Positions 39,101 to 48,300 of a DNA stretch of 64,000 nt are shown one piece after another (within the stretch, counting starts at the first letter, position 1; every line of letters begins with the position of its first letter). The translations under genes were made by a program, and so were the position numbers. The notes under the pieces were generated by a model, which saw only the letters and a list, made by a program, of their open reading frames with translations, made no database searches and was not told the DNA's origin. Source of the DNA: Aulostomus chinensis (lineage: Eukaryota; Chordata; Actinopteri; Syngnathiformes; Aulostomidae); NCBI GenBank assembly GCA_037954235.1, contig JBBMOA010000003.1:11615723-11679722 (forward strand), written 5' to 3'.

Positions 39101-40739
39101 CCAGTGATCATTAGTAGACCTGTGATCATTAGTAGACCAGTGATCTTTAGTAGACCTGTGATCATTAGTAGACCTGTGATCATTAGTAGACCTGTGATCA
39201 TTAGTAGACCTGTGATCCTTAGTAGACCTGTGATCCTTAGTAGACCTGTGATCATTAGTAGACCTGTGATCATTAGTTGACCTGTGATCATTAGTAGACC
39301 TGTGATCATTAGTAGACCTGTGATCGTAATCTTAAATTATCAGACATATTGTTCCCGTCATCACACAGTGAAGTCAAATTTATTCCTGCCAAATGACTGA
39401 AATGAATTTATCTCATGACACTTTAGGAGTTAAGCAGGTTTAGTTCCCCATGAGCAGGCACATCAGCGACAGCAGCGATTAAAACCTTTGAGCAGACACA
39501 GGCTTAGAATACTTCGCATGCAGAATTCACATTTGAGAGATCCTCAACTTTATTTTACTTCATTTTTGCACGTTGGTTTGCATAGTGGTGCAGTGGTTCA
39601 CACTGTTGCCTCATAGCAAGAAGGTTCCAGGTTCAAGTCCCGGCTCCAGCACAGGATCTTTCTGTGTGGAGTCTCCATGTTCTCCCTGTGCCTGTGTGGG
39701 TTCTCTCTGGTACTCCAGCTTCCTCCCACAGTACAAAGACATCAAGAGGGGACGAGGCTGATTGATACTCTAAATTGACCGTAGGTGTGGCTGTGAGTGT
39801 GAATGGTTGTCTGTCAGTATGTGTTGGTCCTGAGATGGACTGGTGACCTGTCCAGGGTGAACCCCGCCTCTCGCCCATAGCCACTGGGATAGGCTCCAGC
39901 CCCCCCCCGCACCCCCTTATCAGGATAAGCAGTAGAAAATGGATGAATGGATGGATTTTTGCAAGCTTTCAACTCCATACTATGAGCTAAAGAAAACATT
40001 CAAATATCAAATATTCAGCCCTTTCAAGACATTATGATGTGTATTTTTTCATATTTCTACCCTTAAAATGTTTTTTCTTCTTCTTCCCCAATGGAAGTGA
40101 TTGGAGAAATTCAAAATTTTCACATTTTTCCACTTGATATGCAGCTCACAGCATTCCCAATGTATTTTCTGCATGAAATATCCATTTTCTATGAATTTTG
40201 ATTGTCTGTGTACTCTTATGCCCGTAAACACAATCAATTTAACATGTATGATAATGTAAATATGACTAAAAAAGAAAGGAAAACAAGGTTTTGCTTGAAG
40301 TGAAATTGTTGTTTTCTTCTGGCCCGCAACCTTTCCATGTTTCATACTCAGTTTTCTGTGTTTCAATAACAAATTAATTTACTGAAAACCAGTATGCTGC
40401 AGCTACACCCAGCTGTGCTCATGAGGAACCAACCATTGCAAACCAATCTAAACGATCTGAGGAAGTTCGACCACTTAATTTTTTTCAAATATAAGAAACC
40501 CATATTGACTGTATCAACTTACCGCCAGCGTACATGGCAGCCAGCATGATGGAGGAAATCCACGCTATATCACTGTAGCTGGTCTGCAATTCTTCTTGGA
40601 TTGCTTTGAAGAAAATGGAGAGGGCTTTGGGTGTGGAGTAGGCAAATCCAATCGATATGTGGGCCCCGAACACCACCATCCAACCCCAGCCTCCATCCAG
40701 GGGTTTGAAGCCCAACTCGTCTGCCTTTGTAGCGGGCAT
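24036..40739 (-). CDS. slc16a7: Monocarboxylate transporter 2-like (SLC16 family), 4 coding exons
   Basis: This is a plasma-membrane, proton-coupled lactate/pyruvate/ketone-body carrier of the major facilitator superfamily (family knowledge). Coding exons on the minus strand are 40739-40523, 32004-31861, 29812-28997 and 24322-24036. Their sum is 1464 nt, giving 487 residues plus TGA (human MCT2 478, MCT1 500). All junctions are GT-AG and phase-consistent. The MCT signature DGGWGWMVV opens TM1, followed by Lys38 (STPK), which aligns with the substrate/proton lysine of MCT1. Asp292 and Arg296 in VDMFVRPG of TM8 correspond to MCT1 Asp309/Arg313. The central TM6-TM7 loop is about residues 197-235, and the tail is cytoplasmic and charged. 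GVDEYSAAYLLS and RPRVQYFFSFAM...HLLCPL favour MCT2 over MCT1, MCT3 or MCT4. Neighbour kbtbd8 lies just upstream on the same strand. It may be a fish-retained MCT2 paralogue rather than the one-to-one SLC16A7 orthologue. Confidence 0.92.
24986..25023. repeat. (GT)n microsatellite
   Basis: GT run in intron 4 of slc16a7-like with one GA interruption. Confidence 0.9.
27175..28575 (+). pseudogene. Fish LINE relic with internal RT deletion
   Basis: It begins with the family's leader (CCCCTGGTAGGGTCACCC). It then encodes APE endonuclease parts in order: VTWNVTSVAGKKLELVEE (about 27.42 kb), LGDFNVHMGNDSVTWRG (27.79-27.84 kb) and ELSTDHHLVVTW (about 28.07-28.11 kb, with the SDH-type motif as TDH). 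After RPKRIVRVCWEHL it jumps straight to the C-terminal part (GWALP, then MRWFGHLVRMAPGHLP). The whole RT domain is missing. It lies in intron 4 of slc16a7-like, antisense to the gene. Confidence 0.85.
28594..28667 (-). repeat. V-SINE central-domain fragment
   Basis: CGTCTTTGGACTGTGGGAGG and GGGAGAACATGGAAACTCC match the conserved centre of the V-SINE copies in this window, in inverse orientation. Confidence 0.6.
28997..29812 (-). CDS. slc16a7: slc16a7-like coding exon 4 (TM4-TM11)
   Basis: The exon is 816 nt, with acceptor CTTGGCAG|GCTGTGG and donor GCAG|GTAACTG. It encodes residues 121-393 with NGLAMAGSPVFL, the cytoplasmic loop, and the TM8 Asp292/Arg296 pair. It is the large central exon typical of MCT genes. 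Confidence 0.97.
30942..31305 (-). repeat. V-SINE copy, nearly full length
   Basis: This minus-strand copy in intron 3 of slc16a7-like has the CCATCC-complement tail, the GGCTGGAGCCTATTCC block, the central domain and part of the tRNA-like head. At its 5' end CAGAAAGATCCTGTG recurs, so the head is rearranged. Confidence 0.8.
31861..32004 (-). CDS. slc16a7: slc16a7-like coding exon 3 (TM2-TM4)
   Basis: The exon is 144 nt, a typical length for this exon in SLC16A1/A7. The acceptor is TTTTTAG|GTCCAATG and the donor GGGG|GTAAGG. It encodes PMSSMLVNRFGSR through YFCIGIIG. Confidence 0.95.
33022..33117. repeat. (ATT)n/(AGT)n microsatellite
   Basis: A short ATT run passes into about 27 copies of AGT. 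It lies in intron 2 of slc16a7-like. Confidence 0.95.
35472..35565 (-). repeat. V-SINE 3' fragment
   Basis: CATCCATCCATCCATTTTC followed by CTGTTAAGGGTTGTGG and TTGGAGCCGATCCCAGC is the 3' end of a diverged V-SINE, in intron 2. Confidence 0.65.
36663..39326. repeat. 18-bp minisatellite, about 148 units
   Basis: This is a head-to-tail array of the unit AGTAGACCAGTGATCATT and variants. The span of 2664 bp equals 148 x 18 exactly, and the phase never slips across the array, so essentially all units are 18 bp. Most units carry the palindrome TGATCA. The array lies in intron 2 of slc16a7-like. Because 18 is divisible by 3 and the unit lacks in-frame stops, very long reading frames appear on both strands (repeats of MITGLL and RPVIIS); these are by-products, not genes. 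The proximal part (36.7-37.7 kb) uses unit variants absent from the distal part. Confidence 0.98.
39368..39512. repeat. Diverged copy of the 57.75-kb repeat
   Basis: AAGTCAAATTTATTC, TTATCTCATGACACTTTAGG, GCAGGTTTAGTTCC and GCGACAGCAGCGATTAAAACC align in order with the element at 57.75 kb. It lies between the minisatellite and the V-SINE. Confidence 0.65.
39571..39954 (+). repeat. V-SINE copy, full length, with target duplication
   Basis: It has the head AGTGGTGCAGTGGTTCACAC (A-box region) and GGTTCAAGTCCC (B box). The central domain (TCCATGTTCTCCCTGTG) and the tail GGATAAGCAGTAGAAAATGG follow. ATTTTTGCA flanks it at 39562-39570 and 39955-39963. It lies immediately beyond the minisatellite in intron 2. 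Confidence 0.85.
40523..40739 (-). CDS. slc16a7: slc16a7-like coding exon 2 (start, TM1-TM2)
   Basis: The exon starts at 40743 after acceptor TTAACAG|GAAC, so ATG comes four bases into the exon. The 217 coding nt encode residues 1-72 and the first base of Gly73. The donor is GGCG|GTAAGT. The MCT signature and Lys38 are here. Confidence 0.95.
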
Positions 40740-41869
40740 GTTCCTGTTAAGACAACATATAACACGTTTCATAGTTTAAACAAACAAAGTCTTAAAGCTC
40801 ATGCGTCCAACAACTTTTTCAAGTATCACGTGGACAGGATTTTAAATGAAGGACTGAACATTCATGAAAAGTTCTTGTGTACATGTGTCCTTAAAAGCTC
40901 ACAAGCTTTTTTAGCCCTCAATTTAGTCTTACAGACAGGTAAATTGGTGTCGCGTTCTCAAACAAACGTGTTTGCCCCGGCATCACTTCTTTGAGAATTC
41001 AGAAGACAGAGTGCAAGGTAAACAGCCATAGGGTCAAATAAACAACAACAAACAAAACACCCCAACCCTGATGAAGGCTGTAGTGAGCTGACCCAGGTAC
41101 TTCTCACCATGAAAATATATTTACGTCCAAACTTTGAAGTGTTTCTGTGATATTTGTGAGTACTTGAGAGGCTTTCTGAGTGAAGTACCGCTTACATGTT
41201 ACGTGAGGTACACAATAGATGTCAGGAGCAAGGACTCACAGATTAAACAACAGGTTAAACAAAATCCCTGAATCATTTAAAAACAAATGTGGGCGCAAGA
41301 ACATTTTATGAATACAACACATTGCGCTCACATTAATACGCCGATGGACAACTCTTAACATGACAACTAGTGAAGGTTTTTTTTTTTTTTTAATAATTTT
41401 AAAATAAAATTGCTAAATTTACGATAGGAAACAGTTAAACTAAACCAAGCCAATCTACGGCATTTCTACGTAACAAAGTCTACAGTCTTAAATAAATCAA
41501 TTCAGTAACTAGGATGACTCCAGCATGTGACAGGACGCATGGTCAATAACGAGGTTAAGGGTTCACGCAGTATAGAAACACGCGTGACATTTCTCTTATT
41601 TTATACACCATTAACACGTTCTCGTAGATTTCTCTAGCTTTCTTTCCCATTTCCCATTTTACTTCTCACTTTCTCTTCGTAACCTGGTCGGCAACGATGG
41701 GAAACACGAGAAACACATTCAACGACAAAGAATCTTCATCCGTAACACACACGTGGACACGTCTCGAGGATACAGAGTGACTACGGTAACAAAGTTGTGA
41801 CGCTGATGCAACGTAAAAGTGCCCCCCCCCCCAAAAAAAAAAGTGTTTTAGAGTCAGTCGTCAGCTCAC

Positions 41870-42010
41870 CTTCTTTCACTGAACGCCCTCGCGGCTCTTT
41901 TAGTAACAAAGTTGAAGCCGCAACTTTCCGGCAGCTGCTCTTCAAGGGAGGGTGGTCACGTGACCGAACGGTGGCTCTCTGGGTTTGAACGTTCAGTTCT
42001 GATGAGCGTC
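41870..42010 (-). other. slc16a7: Probable noncoding exon 1 and promoter of slc16a7-like
   Basis: A strong donor (GAAAGAAG|GTGAGC, exon end at 41870) sits about 1.1 kb upstream of the first coding exon, in a GC-richer segment. An ETS-like site (CTTTCCGGC, 41924-41932) and a perfect CACGTG palindrome lie within it. The transcription start is not determined; the exon 5' limit is approximate. Confidence 0.5.
41954..41965. promoter_or_regulatory. CLEAR/E-box palindrome GGTCACGTGACC
   Basis: This is a 12-bp perfect palindrome that contains GTCACGTGAC, the consensus bound by the MiT/TFE factors (TFEB, TFE3, MITF) and by USF. It sits about 85 bp upstream of the first splice donor of slc16a7-like. 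Function is inferred from motif and position only. Confidence 0.5.
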
Positions 42011-42111
42011 ATCTTACCACTCCGACACTGTCATAACACCGCACATACACTTCCAAAAAAAAAAAGAAAAGAAACAGCAGGCGTGTAAAAGGTACAGAAT
42101 ACACCAACTAA

Positions 42112-44870
42112 TTATTACACTTTTAATAGTTTTATTTTCAAATTATGTGCAATGTGTAGTTCACAGTTGAGCTCAACCACTATTAACCCCGCAACCCAAA
42201 CGACAGACAGACCAGCAAAGTAAAAGTGAACGAAACGCTTGAGGATGATATAGTAGCACCCATAGGTGATGCACACACATGACCGGATGAGAGAGAAAGT
42301 AGTGTGTTAGCTTGTTGTATCACATGACTGGTGTTTGAAACCTTGACATAGCAATGCCTCTATATCTGTAATGCTTAGTTCTGGTGTGGTGTTACAAAGA
42401 AATACTACTGTACTACAGAAAAGGGGGAGGAAGATCAAACTTAATCACTCGTGCAGGTAATCATTTTTTCTCAGAGCAGGATTACTCTACAATAACTAAA
42501 CAGGTTATTACATAAAGGGCAAAAAAAACAGGCATTGAAGACAACAAAAAAAAAGAAGTCACATCTATTTTTTCAAGTTATAAAAGAAACTGAAGTTTAA
42601 AAAAAAACTGTGCAAGTACAGCAAACCTATAGTACAGTATATTACACATAACAAAAACATTTAAATACAGTACTGTGTGTTTCAGTAGAAATCCTGAGAG
42701 TTCTCCATTCCTGCTTCTCAAATGGCCGTCTGTTGACATGCGGGTGAGCCTCATCTCAGCCCCAGTGAGGGCAGCATCGCTCGATTCCGGTCGATTAAAA
42801 ACATCTTAAGTCAGACAAAGGTGTATCTTCTCTTGGAGAAGTTATATAAAGTCCTCTATAAACGTGACTCCTACTTGCTTTTCATTTAAATCTGTTTTTT
42901 TTTTTAGTTTTTTTTTTTTTAGATGATTGCTATATGGTTGCGAAAACCTCTCTCTGAACAGGACCATGAACATAAAATACAAGGGAAATGTGTAGTGCAA
43001 AGATGACACAGGAACCTGCATGAGGAAATAGACGGCACTGAAAATGTCACACGTTGACAGGTATTACTTCTGCTATACAAGATTGTCACCAAAAAAATAA
43101 AGAAAAAAAAGCACCAACAGTTTGTCCTGTTTGACGGCATGTGAAGACAGATTAATGGCCGACCCCAGCTCCCCCGGCTCGTTCAGAGTTATCTCCTGGG
43201 GGTGCTTGGTAAAGTTTGCAGTGAAGTTCAGTTGAAGTGGAGAGTGATTCAGTGCAACGCTGAAGTTAAGACTTTTCAGATATTCTACATCAGGAAAAAC
43301 AGTTTGATTCTGATGCCCCCCCCACCTCCTTTTTTTTTTTTTCCTAGCCACAGGCACATCGGCATCTTAAATGAACCTGCACTAAATGACGCATCACTTC
43401 AAGTCGACACCCATGCAACAAGAGCCAAACAATCATTATTGGAACTAACAGAATTTTCACTAAGCAGAGACGAGCACACACACACAAAAATAACCGGCAC
43501 ACTAAAGTAATATAAAGTCATATAGCCTAATCACAGTTCCGTGAATTATTGCTACCACAAAAGTCTTTTCAAAGTTCAGATCAGCAATAACAAGACCTCA
43601 AATTCTTTTTTTTTCTTTTTTTTGGCATTTAAGAGGAAGCCTCTTTCAACCTTTTAAAAAAAATGATTATAATCAGCACACGCAGCTGCTGCTGCTTCAC
43701 CAACACACCAGCCTGAAATTGTCCGGTTTTTCGTCCTAATCGAACATCTCGGAAGTTTCTGAGGTAAGCCTGTTAGTTGGTCTGAACATCCCACGTTATA
43801 GTGTTGCCACAAATTTGACCGCTCTTATTTCTCCAATGTGGAGAGTGAGTATTCAAACATTAAAGTTGTCTACTTCGCGTGCGACGCAAAAATGGATGTC
43901 TTAACTCAAAGAGTGGGAGGTTTGTGAGCCACCCCCCCATGAAATCTCAAAAAACAGAAATGTTTAAAAAAAAAAAAAAAAACGCTCGGAAGCCACACTT
44001 TGTGTATTGTTTGACACGTTTGTGGAAGAAGAGCCGAGACACAAAAATAGAATACAAGCTTCAACACTGTAAATCACAAGCACACTTCAAATTAAAAGTC
44101 GTCTATAAAATGAGCTGCAGACTTGGGATAATTGGGGGGGGGGGGACCAACACACACACACACATTTACACACACACATATACACACACACATATACACA
44201 CACACACACAAAACCTCAGAGCCAGCACACTCCTAATGAGCTAAGGTACTCATCTTACCCGTATGAATATATATTCTATATAGTTATTTATATATAATGT
44301 GTGTGTATATATATACATATATATGTGTATGTATACATATATATACACATATATATATATATACACATATATATACATATATGTACATATATACACCCAT
44401 CCATATACGTATGTGTGTGTATATATATAGAGAGAGAGAGAGAGAGTGATTTTGACTCTATGCTGACACATAGCATCCATATCTCCAGAGGGCCATTATC
44501 TTTCCATCACCCTCATACACATGCTTGCATTTATAAAAATCCTTGCCTGTGTATGTATGTCAAACTAAATTAGAACAGCATGGCTCAACTAGCAAAACAT
44601 AGTATAATTGCACTTATGAGTCATTGTACGGTTTTCTTAAGCAAGCATCTGTGAGAGTTGGTGGTGCTGTCCAGGAAAAACAAACAAACAAAAATACTGC
44701 AATCTTTAAAAGCACCCCCGTTTTGATCACATTAAACCAAAGTTTAAACGGTTTTAAGACTTATCCAAAAAAAAAAAAAAATGGTCCTTGTGGTGCGAAC
44801 CCATAGTAACACCAGGCACAAGGCAGGCAGGACCACCCCCTCTGCCTCTCAGGGTGGGTTCTCAACTAGC
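42112..44870 (-). other. kbtbd8: Probable kbtbd8 3' UTR
   Basis: This stretch follows the kbtbd8 stop and has no coding signal. The clearest poly(A) signal on the minus strand is AATAAA at 42136-42131, which would place the end near 42.11 kb. The stretch holds homopolymer runs (poly-A near 43.97 kb, poly-G at 44.14 kb) and a long microsatellite cluster. The UTR limit is inferred; an earlier poly(A) site is possible. Confidence 0.45.
44136..44440. repeat. Composite poly-G/(CA)n/(TA)n/(GA)n cluster
   Basis: Poly-G, then ACAC runs, then alternating TATA/TACACA segments, then GAGAGA. It lies in the probable kbtbd8 3' UTR. Confidence 0.9.
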
Positions 44871-45334
44871 TCAAAGCACTTTCTGGAGACACTGTGGATA
44901 AAGTTTGGCCACCACACATTCAAAGTGGCGTCCCAAATCCCAGAGGCGGTCGGGCGTCTCGTACACTTTGGTCCATACATCTGCCTCGTCGTCATACTGG
45001 TAAAGGGAGTTCTTGCGGCTGGTGCGGAACACGTGCTCCTCCACCATGACCTGTGTGGCACGTACGAACAAGTGCAGTTTGCCCTGCAGCAGCATGGCCT
45101 TGATGTACGGGCTGGTGGCTTGGTCAAAGGGCAAGTCACTCTTACGACTCCAGGTATTCTTCTCGATGTCGTAGACCTCCACAGTGAAGGTGCGCTGGTG
45201 ATTCCTGCAGATGCCAGCAATGTAGTAAATGCAGTTCTTGTACAGAGCAGCTAGACCCTGGCTCCGAGGAACACTCATAGGGGCGAGATGACTCCAATAG
45301 TCCTTACGTGGATCAAAGCAGAAGAAATATTCAC
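44871..45334 (-). CDS. kbtbd8: kbtbd8 coding exon 5 (last kelch blades, stop)
   Basis: The exon has 464 coding nt after acceptor CCACAG|GTGAAT. It encodes the last kelch blades (NCIYYIAGICRNHQ, KNSLYQYDDEADVW) and the conserved C-terminus, then TGA at 44873-44871. Confidence 0.97.
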
Positions 45335-48300
45335 CTGTGGTAAACATAAGAAAAAGCAACTCTGAGCTGCGGTTCAGTGCATGAACAGGATATAAGCATC
45401 TCTTGTGTCAATATCTTATCATTCCTGTACACTGCTTACAGATCATTTACAATGTAGCGCTTGTAAAGAGGAACAATATTTTTTAAGCTGTACCTCAGAA
45501 GTGACAAGCCCATTTCTCTCATCCACGAACCATCAAGGTACCCTCAAAAAAGTAAAGTCTAGAGTACAGATGCACTGACTGCATTTTTCTTGGCCGATTT
45601 TGAGTTTTTTTGTCAGTGTGACATTTTGTGACTGATTTTTGTTGAATTTGATTTTCCGTGTCAGAACTAAGCTTAACAGAATATAAACAAAAAAATAAAA
45701 CTTTTCTTCAATGGAAAAGTTTATTTTCATTATTACAGAATATACTATTCTTTGAGCTCTCCCCAAATTGCGCAAGGCTACTGGATCTTTTCTTATCTCA
45801 ATCTCGTTAAACAATTCACAAAATAAATATATAAATACAGTGCTCGACTACTGATAAGAGATACAAGTATAATTCGACTGAAAATGAGTTGCTTTATGTC
45901 CAGCTGTGTCTGATATATCTTTTACTGATTGAAACAAGTTGAATGAAGCGGCCAATGAATGATCGGAGAGGCTGCCGGCTTTGTTCTTGGCCCCAAGCTC
46001 TGCCTACTAGACTTAGCTGCTTTCCTTTGTTAGCTTCCTCAAACTGAGCAGGCTGAACAGGCTGACAGGAGTTTCAAGCGTCTGATAAGGTTTGTTTTTC
46101 ATTGCGGTTCCACCATGGTTTACTTTTGCCAAACATGTTTAACAAAGTGTGAGCTTCATCTCCTCACAGTGAGGAACTTCCACACTGACTCCGAATTTCC
46201 AACGGGGACAGCTGTGGCTTGTTCCTGCTGCAACGCCAATCATGTCTGTCCTCCACAAGGCTGCAATTTCCAGCTGCCCGCAGGCTTTGTTACCTTGCTC
46301 GGATTCTGCTGATTTGGTCCTTACCTCTTGATCTTAATTTACATGTTTCTATCATCTGCACATGTAGTACGTGTGTCCATTGGCTACATTTCAGGTCTGT
46401 TTTCGCAATGGGGAACCTGCACAATGTTCTATCTTTAAATTTGACCGACTAGTCTATGCTATTTGTGGTGTAGTCTGTGCGTGCGTTAACACATTCTGAA
46501 GTTTATCTGGAGGGGAAAAAAAGGACACTTAAAGTGCCAGTTCTTTCAGAACCCTCATAGTCTTTCCCCTGAGACACTTCCCTTGCTGATCTACATTAGA
46601 GTAACATACAGATGGACTTATAAAGAAGACTGTCAATTTGGTAAATAGCTACTTTTTTAACTTAAGACTTCTAGGAGGTAATTTAAGTCACAGCTTGAGT
46701 AGAGTCCTACTGTTCAGGGAGGACTGTGGATTATGTATCCTGTTATTGACATCCAGCAGCTAAGAATGAAAAAGCAGCAATTAAAAAGTGCTACACTGTG
46801 CATAAAAGTGTGAGTGAATGTCAGCCTATCCTCTAAGACGCCTAAACCTACCTTGGAGGACATAGATTCGGTCTCTGTACTCCACAGCACTGTGGAACTC
46901 CATAGCGACAGGCATGGGACTCACAGCTGTCCAGCAGTTGTCCCTTGTGTCGTAGCACTCCACTGACTTTAATGCGTTTCGCCCATCACCTTCATATACT
47001 CGGCCCCCCAGTGCATAAAGCTTCCCACAGCAGTGCACCAGTCTGCAGCCAATCCTCGCCCTCAGTAAAGGCGCCCGTGGCAGCCATCGGTTGCCTGCAT
47101 GTTCATACTGCCAGAAGTCACTCTCTGCCCGATGGTCTATGGACACCTCACTGTTGCTAGGTCGGTAACCCCCAGCGATGTAGATGTCATTCTCTGACGA
47201 CACCAAGATACCAACCTCTCTGAGGTCATTGGGTGGTTTGCAGAGCTTGAATACCCTTCCTGTAGCTGTGTCTAGACAAGGCACCGTCTGCTTCTTCCCT
47301 GAGTGTTTGTGAGCGGCATCAAAGCAGATGACCATCTCAGAAGCAGTCATTCCCAGGCGCTGTGGGCAACCATTGGTGCCAGTGAGGCGGGCTTTGGCCT
47401 CAACAGGGTCTTTAGACTGGGACAGGGCACAAGCAAAAGGGGGAGGAATTCGACTGAGGAAGGTGTCATCCAGCAAAGGCAGACGGATGCACTGGGAGAA
47501 AACCTCAGCAAGGTGGGCCTCACGACCAGGCAGATCGTGCTCCAGCCAGCGGATTATGCTCTCATAGACATGCTCCTCCTTCTCCACGTTGAGGTCATCA
47601 TTGTTCAAAATGCTCACCAGCTGCTCCTTGGTCATTTGGAGGAACTCTTGCTCCCGAGACACACAGAGGAACTGCGAGAAAAACACATTTTTCAGTTTCT
47701 GGTAGTCAAACTCACTGGTCACAGGCAACGCACAATTAAATGAGTAGAACAAAAGTGTTGGTGGCACATGTGATATTGTATAATCCAAAGTTATCAAATG
47801 ACATCTAAACAAAGTGCAAACTATAAGGATACCACTATTTACACTATGTAATGGTAAGAGACTAAAAGCAGCATTGAATAGACAAAAAATTGTGGTTTTA
47901 TGGTCTGTTTACAGCAGGTGACAAAAGGAGCACCCTGTATGCTAATAGAACAATGTCTGAGCCACCCAATGTCAGCATGGATGCCATAAAAACAGCAGTC
48001 ATAAATGATATTAATCTCCACCCTGTAGTTTATGGGGCCACTAAATTTTAACTGTAATCAGTTACGGAGGGCAGGCTGACTGCCCGTGTCAATCCCGTGT
48101 ATAGGAAAGACGGTAAAACAATTTATCTGAGAAAGAGTGGGGTTAATTATTAAATGAGAAATCCATAACTAAGCCTATGCTTATGTTTAACTGACCTTCT
48201 TGCGGATGTAGTCCTGTGATCGTTCCCTCAGTTCCTGGTGCCCATAAGCATCTGCAAACATGTAAACACCTATACAGTTCTGGGGGTCCAGCCTGCTGAT

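Larger units (their letters stand above)
32005..40522 (-). other. Intron 2 of slc16a7-like (8.5 kb)
   Basis: The donor is GTAAGT at 40522 and the acceptor TTTTTAG at 32005. It contains an (ATT)(AGT) microsatellite, two V-SINE copies, a SINE-like relic and the large 18-bp minisatellite. The rest (32.0-33.0, 33.1-35.4, 35.6-36.6 and 40.0-40.5 kb) is AT-rich with no recognised gene or element. Confidence 0.85.

Noticed and set aside
36538..39309. Very long reading frames on both strands, including over 900 codons on minus
   Set aside because: They are the translation of the 18-bp minisatellite (6-residue periodicity on both strands); unit length divisible by three keeps them open. They lie in an intron.
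36663..39326. CRISPR-like array
   Set aside because: Units are contiguous 18-bp repeats with no unique spacers, in an animal genome.
40740..40772. Upstream Met extending slc16a7-like (MKRVICC...)
   Set aside because: A splice acceptor with a good polypyrimidine stretch lies between it and the family start, so this sequence is intronic.
44781..45254. Plus-strand ORF of 157 codons
   Set aside because: It is antisense to kbtbd8 exon 5, whose protein is strongly conserved; an open shadow frame.
47303..47743. Plus-strand ORF of 146 codons
   Set aside because: It is the antisense shadow of kbtbd8 exon 4.
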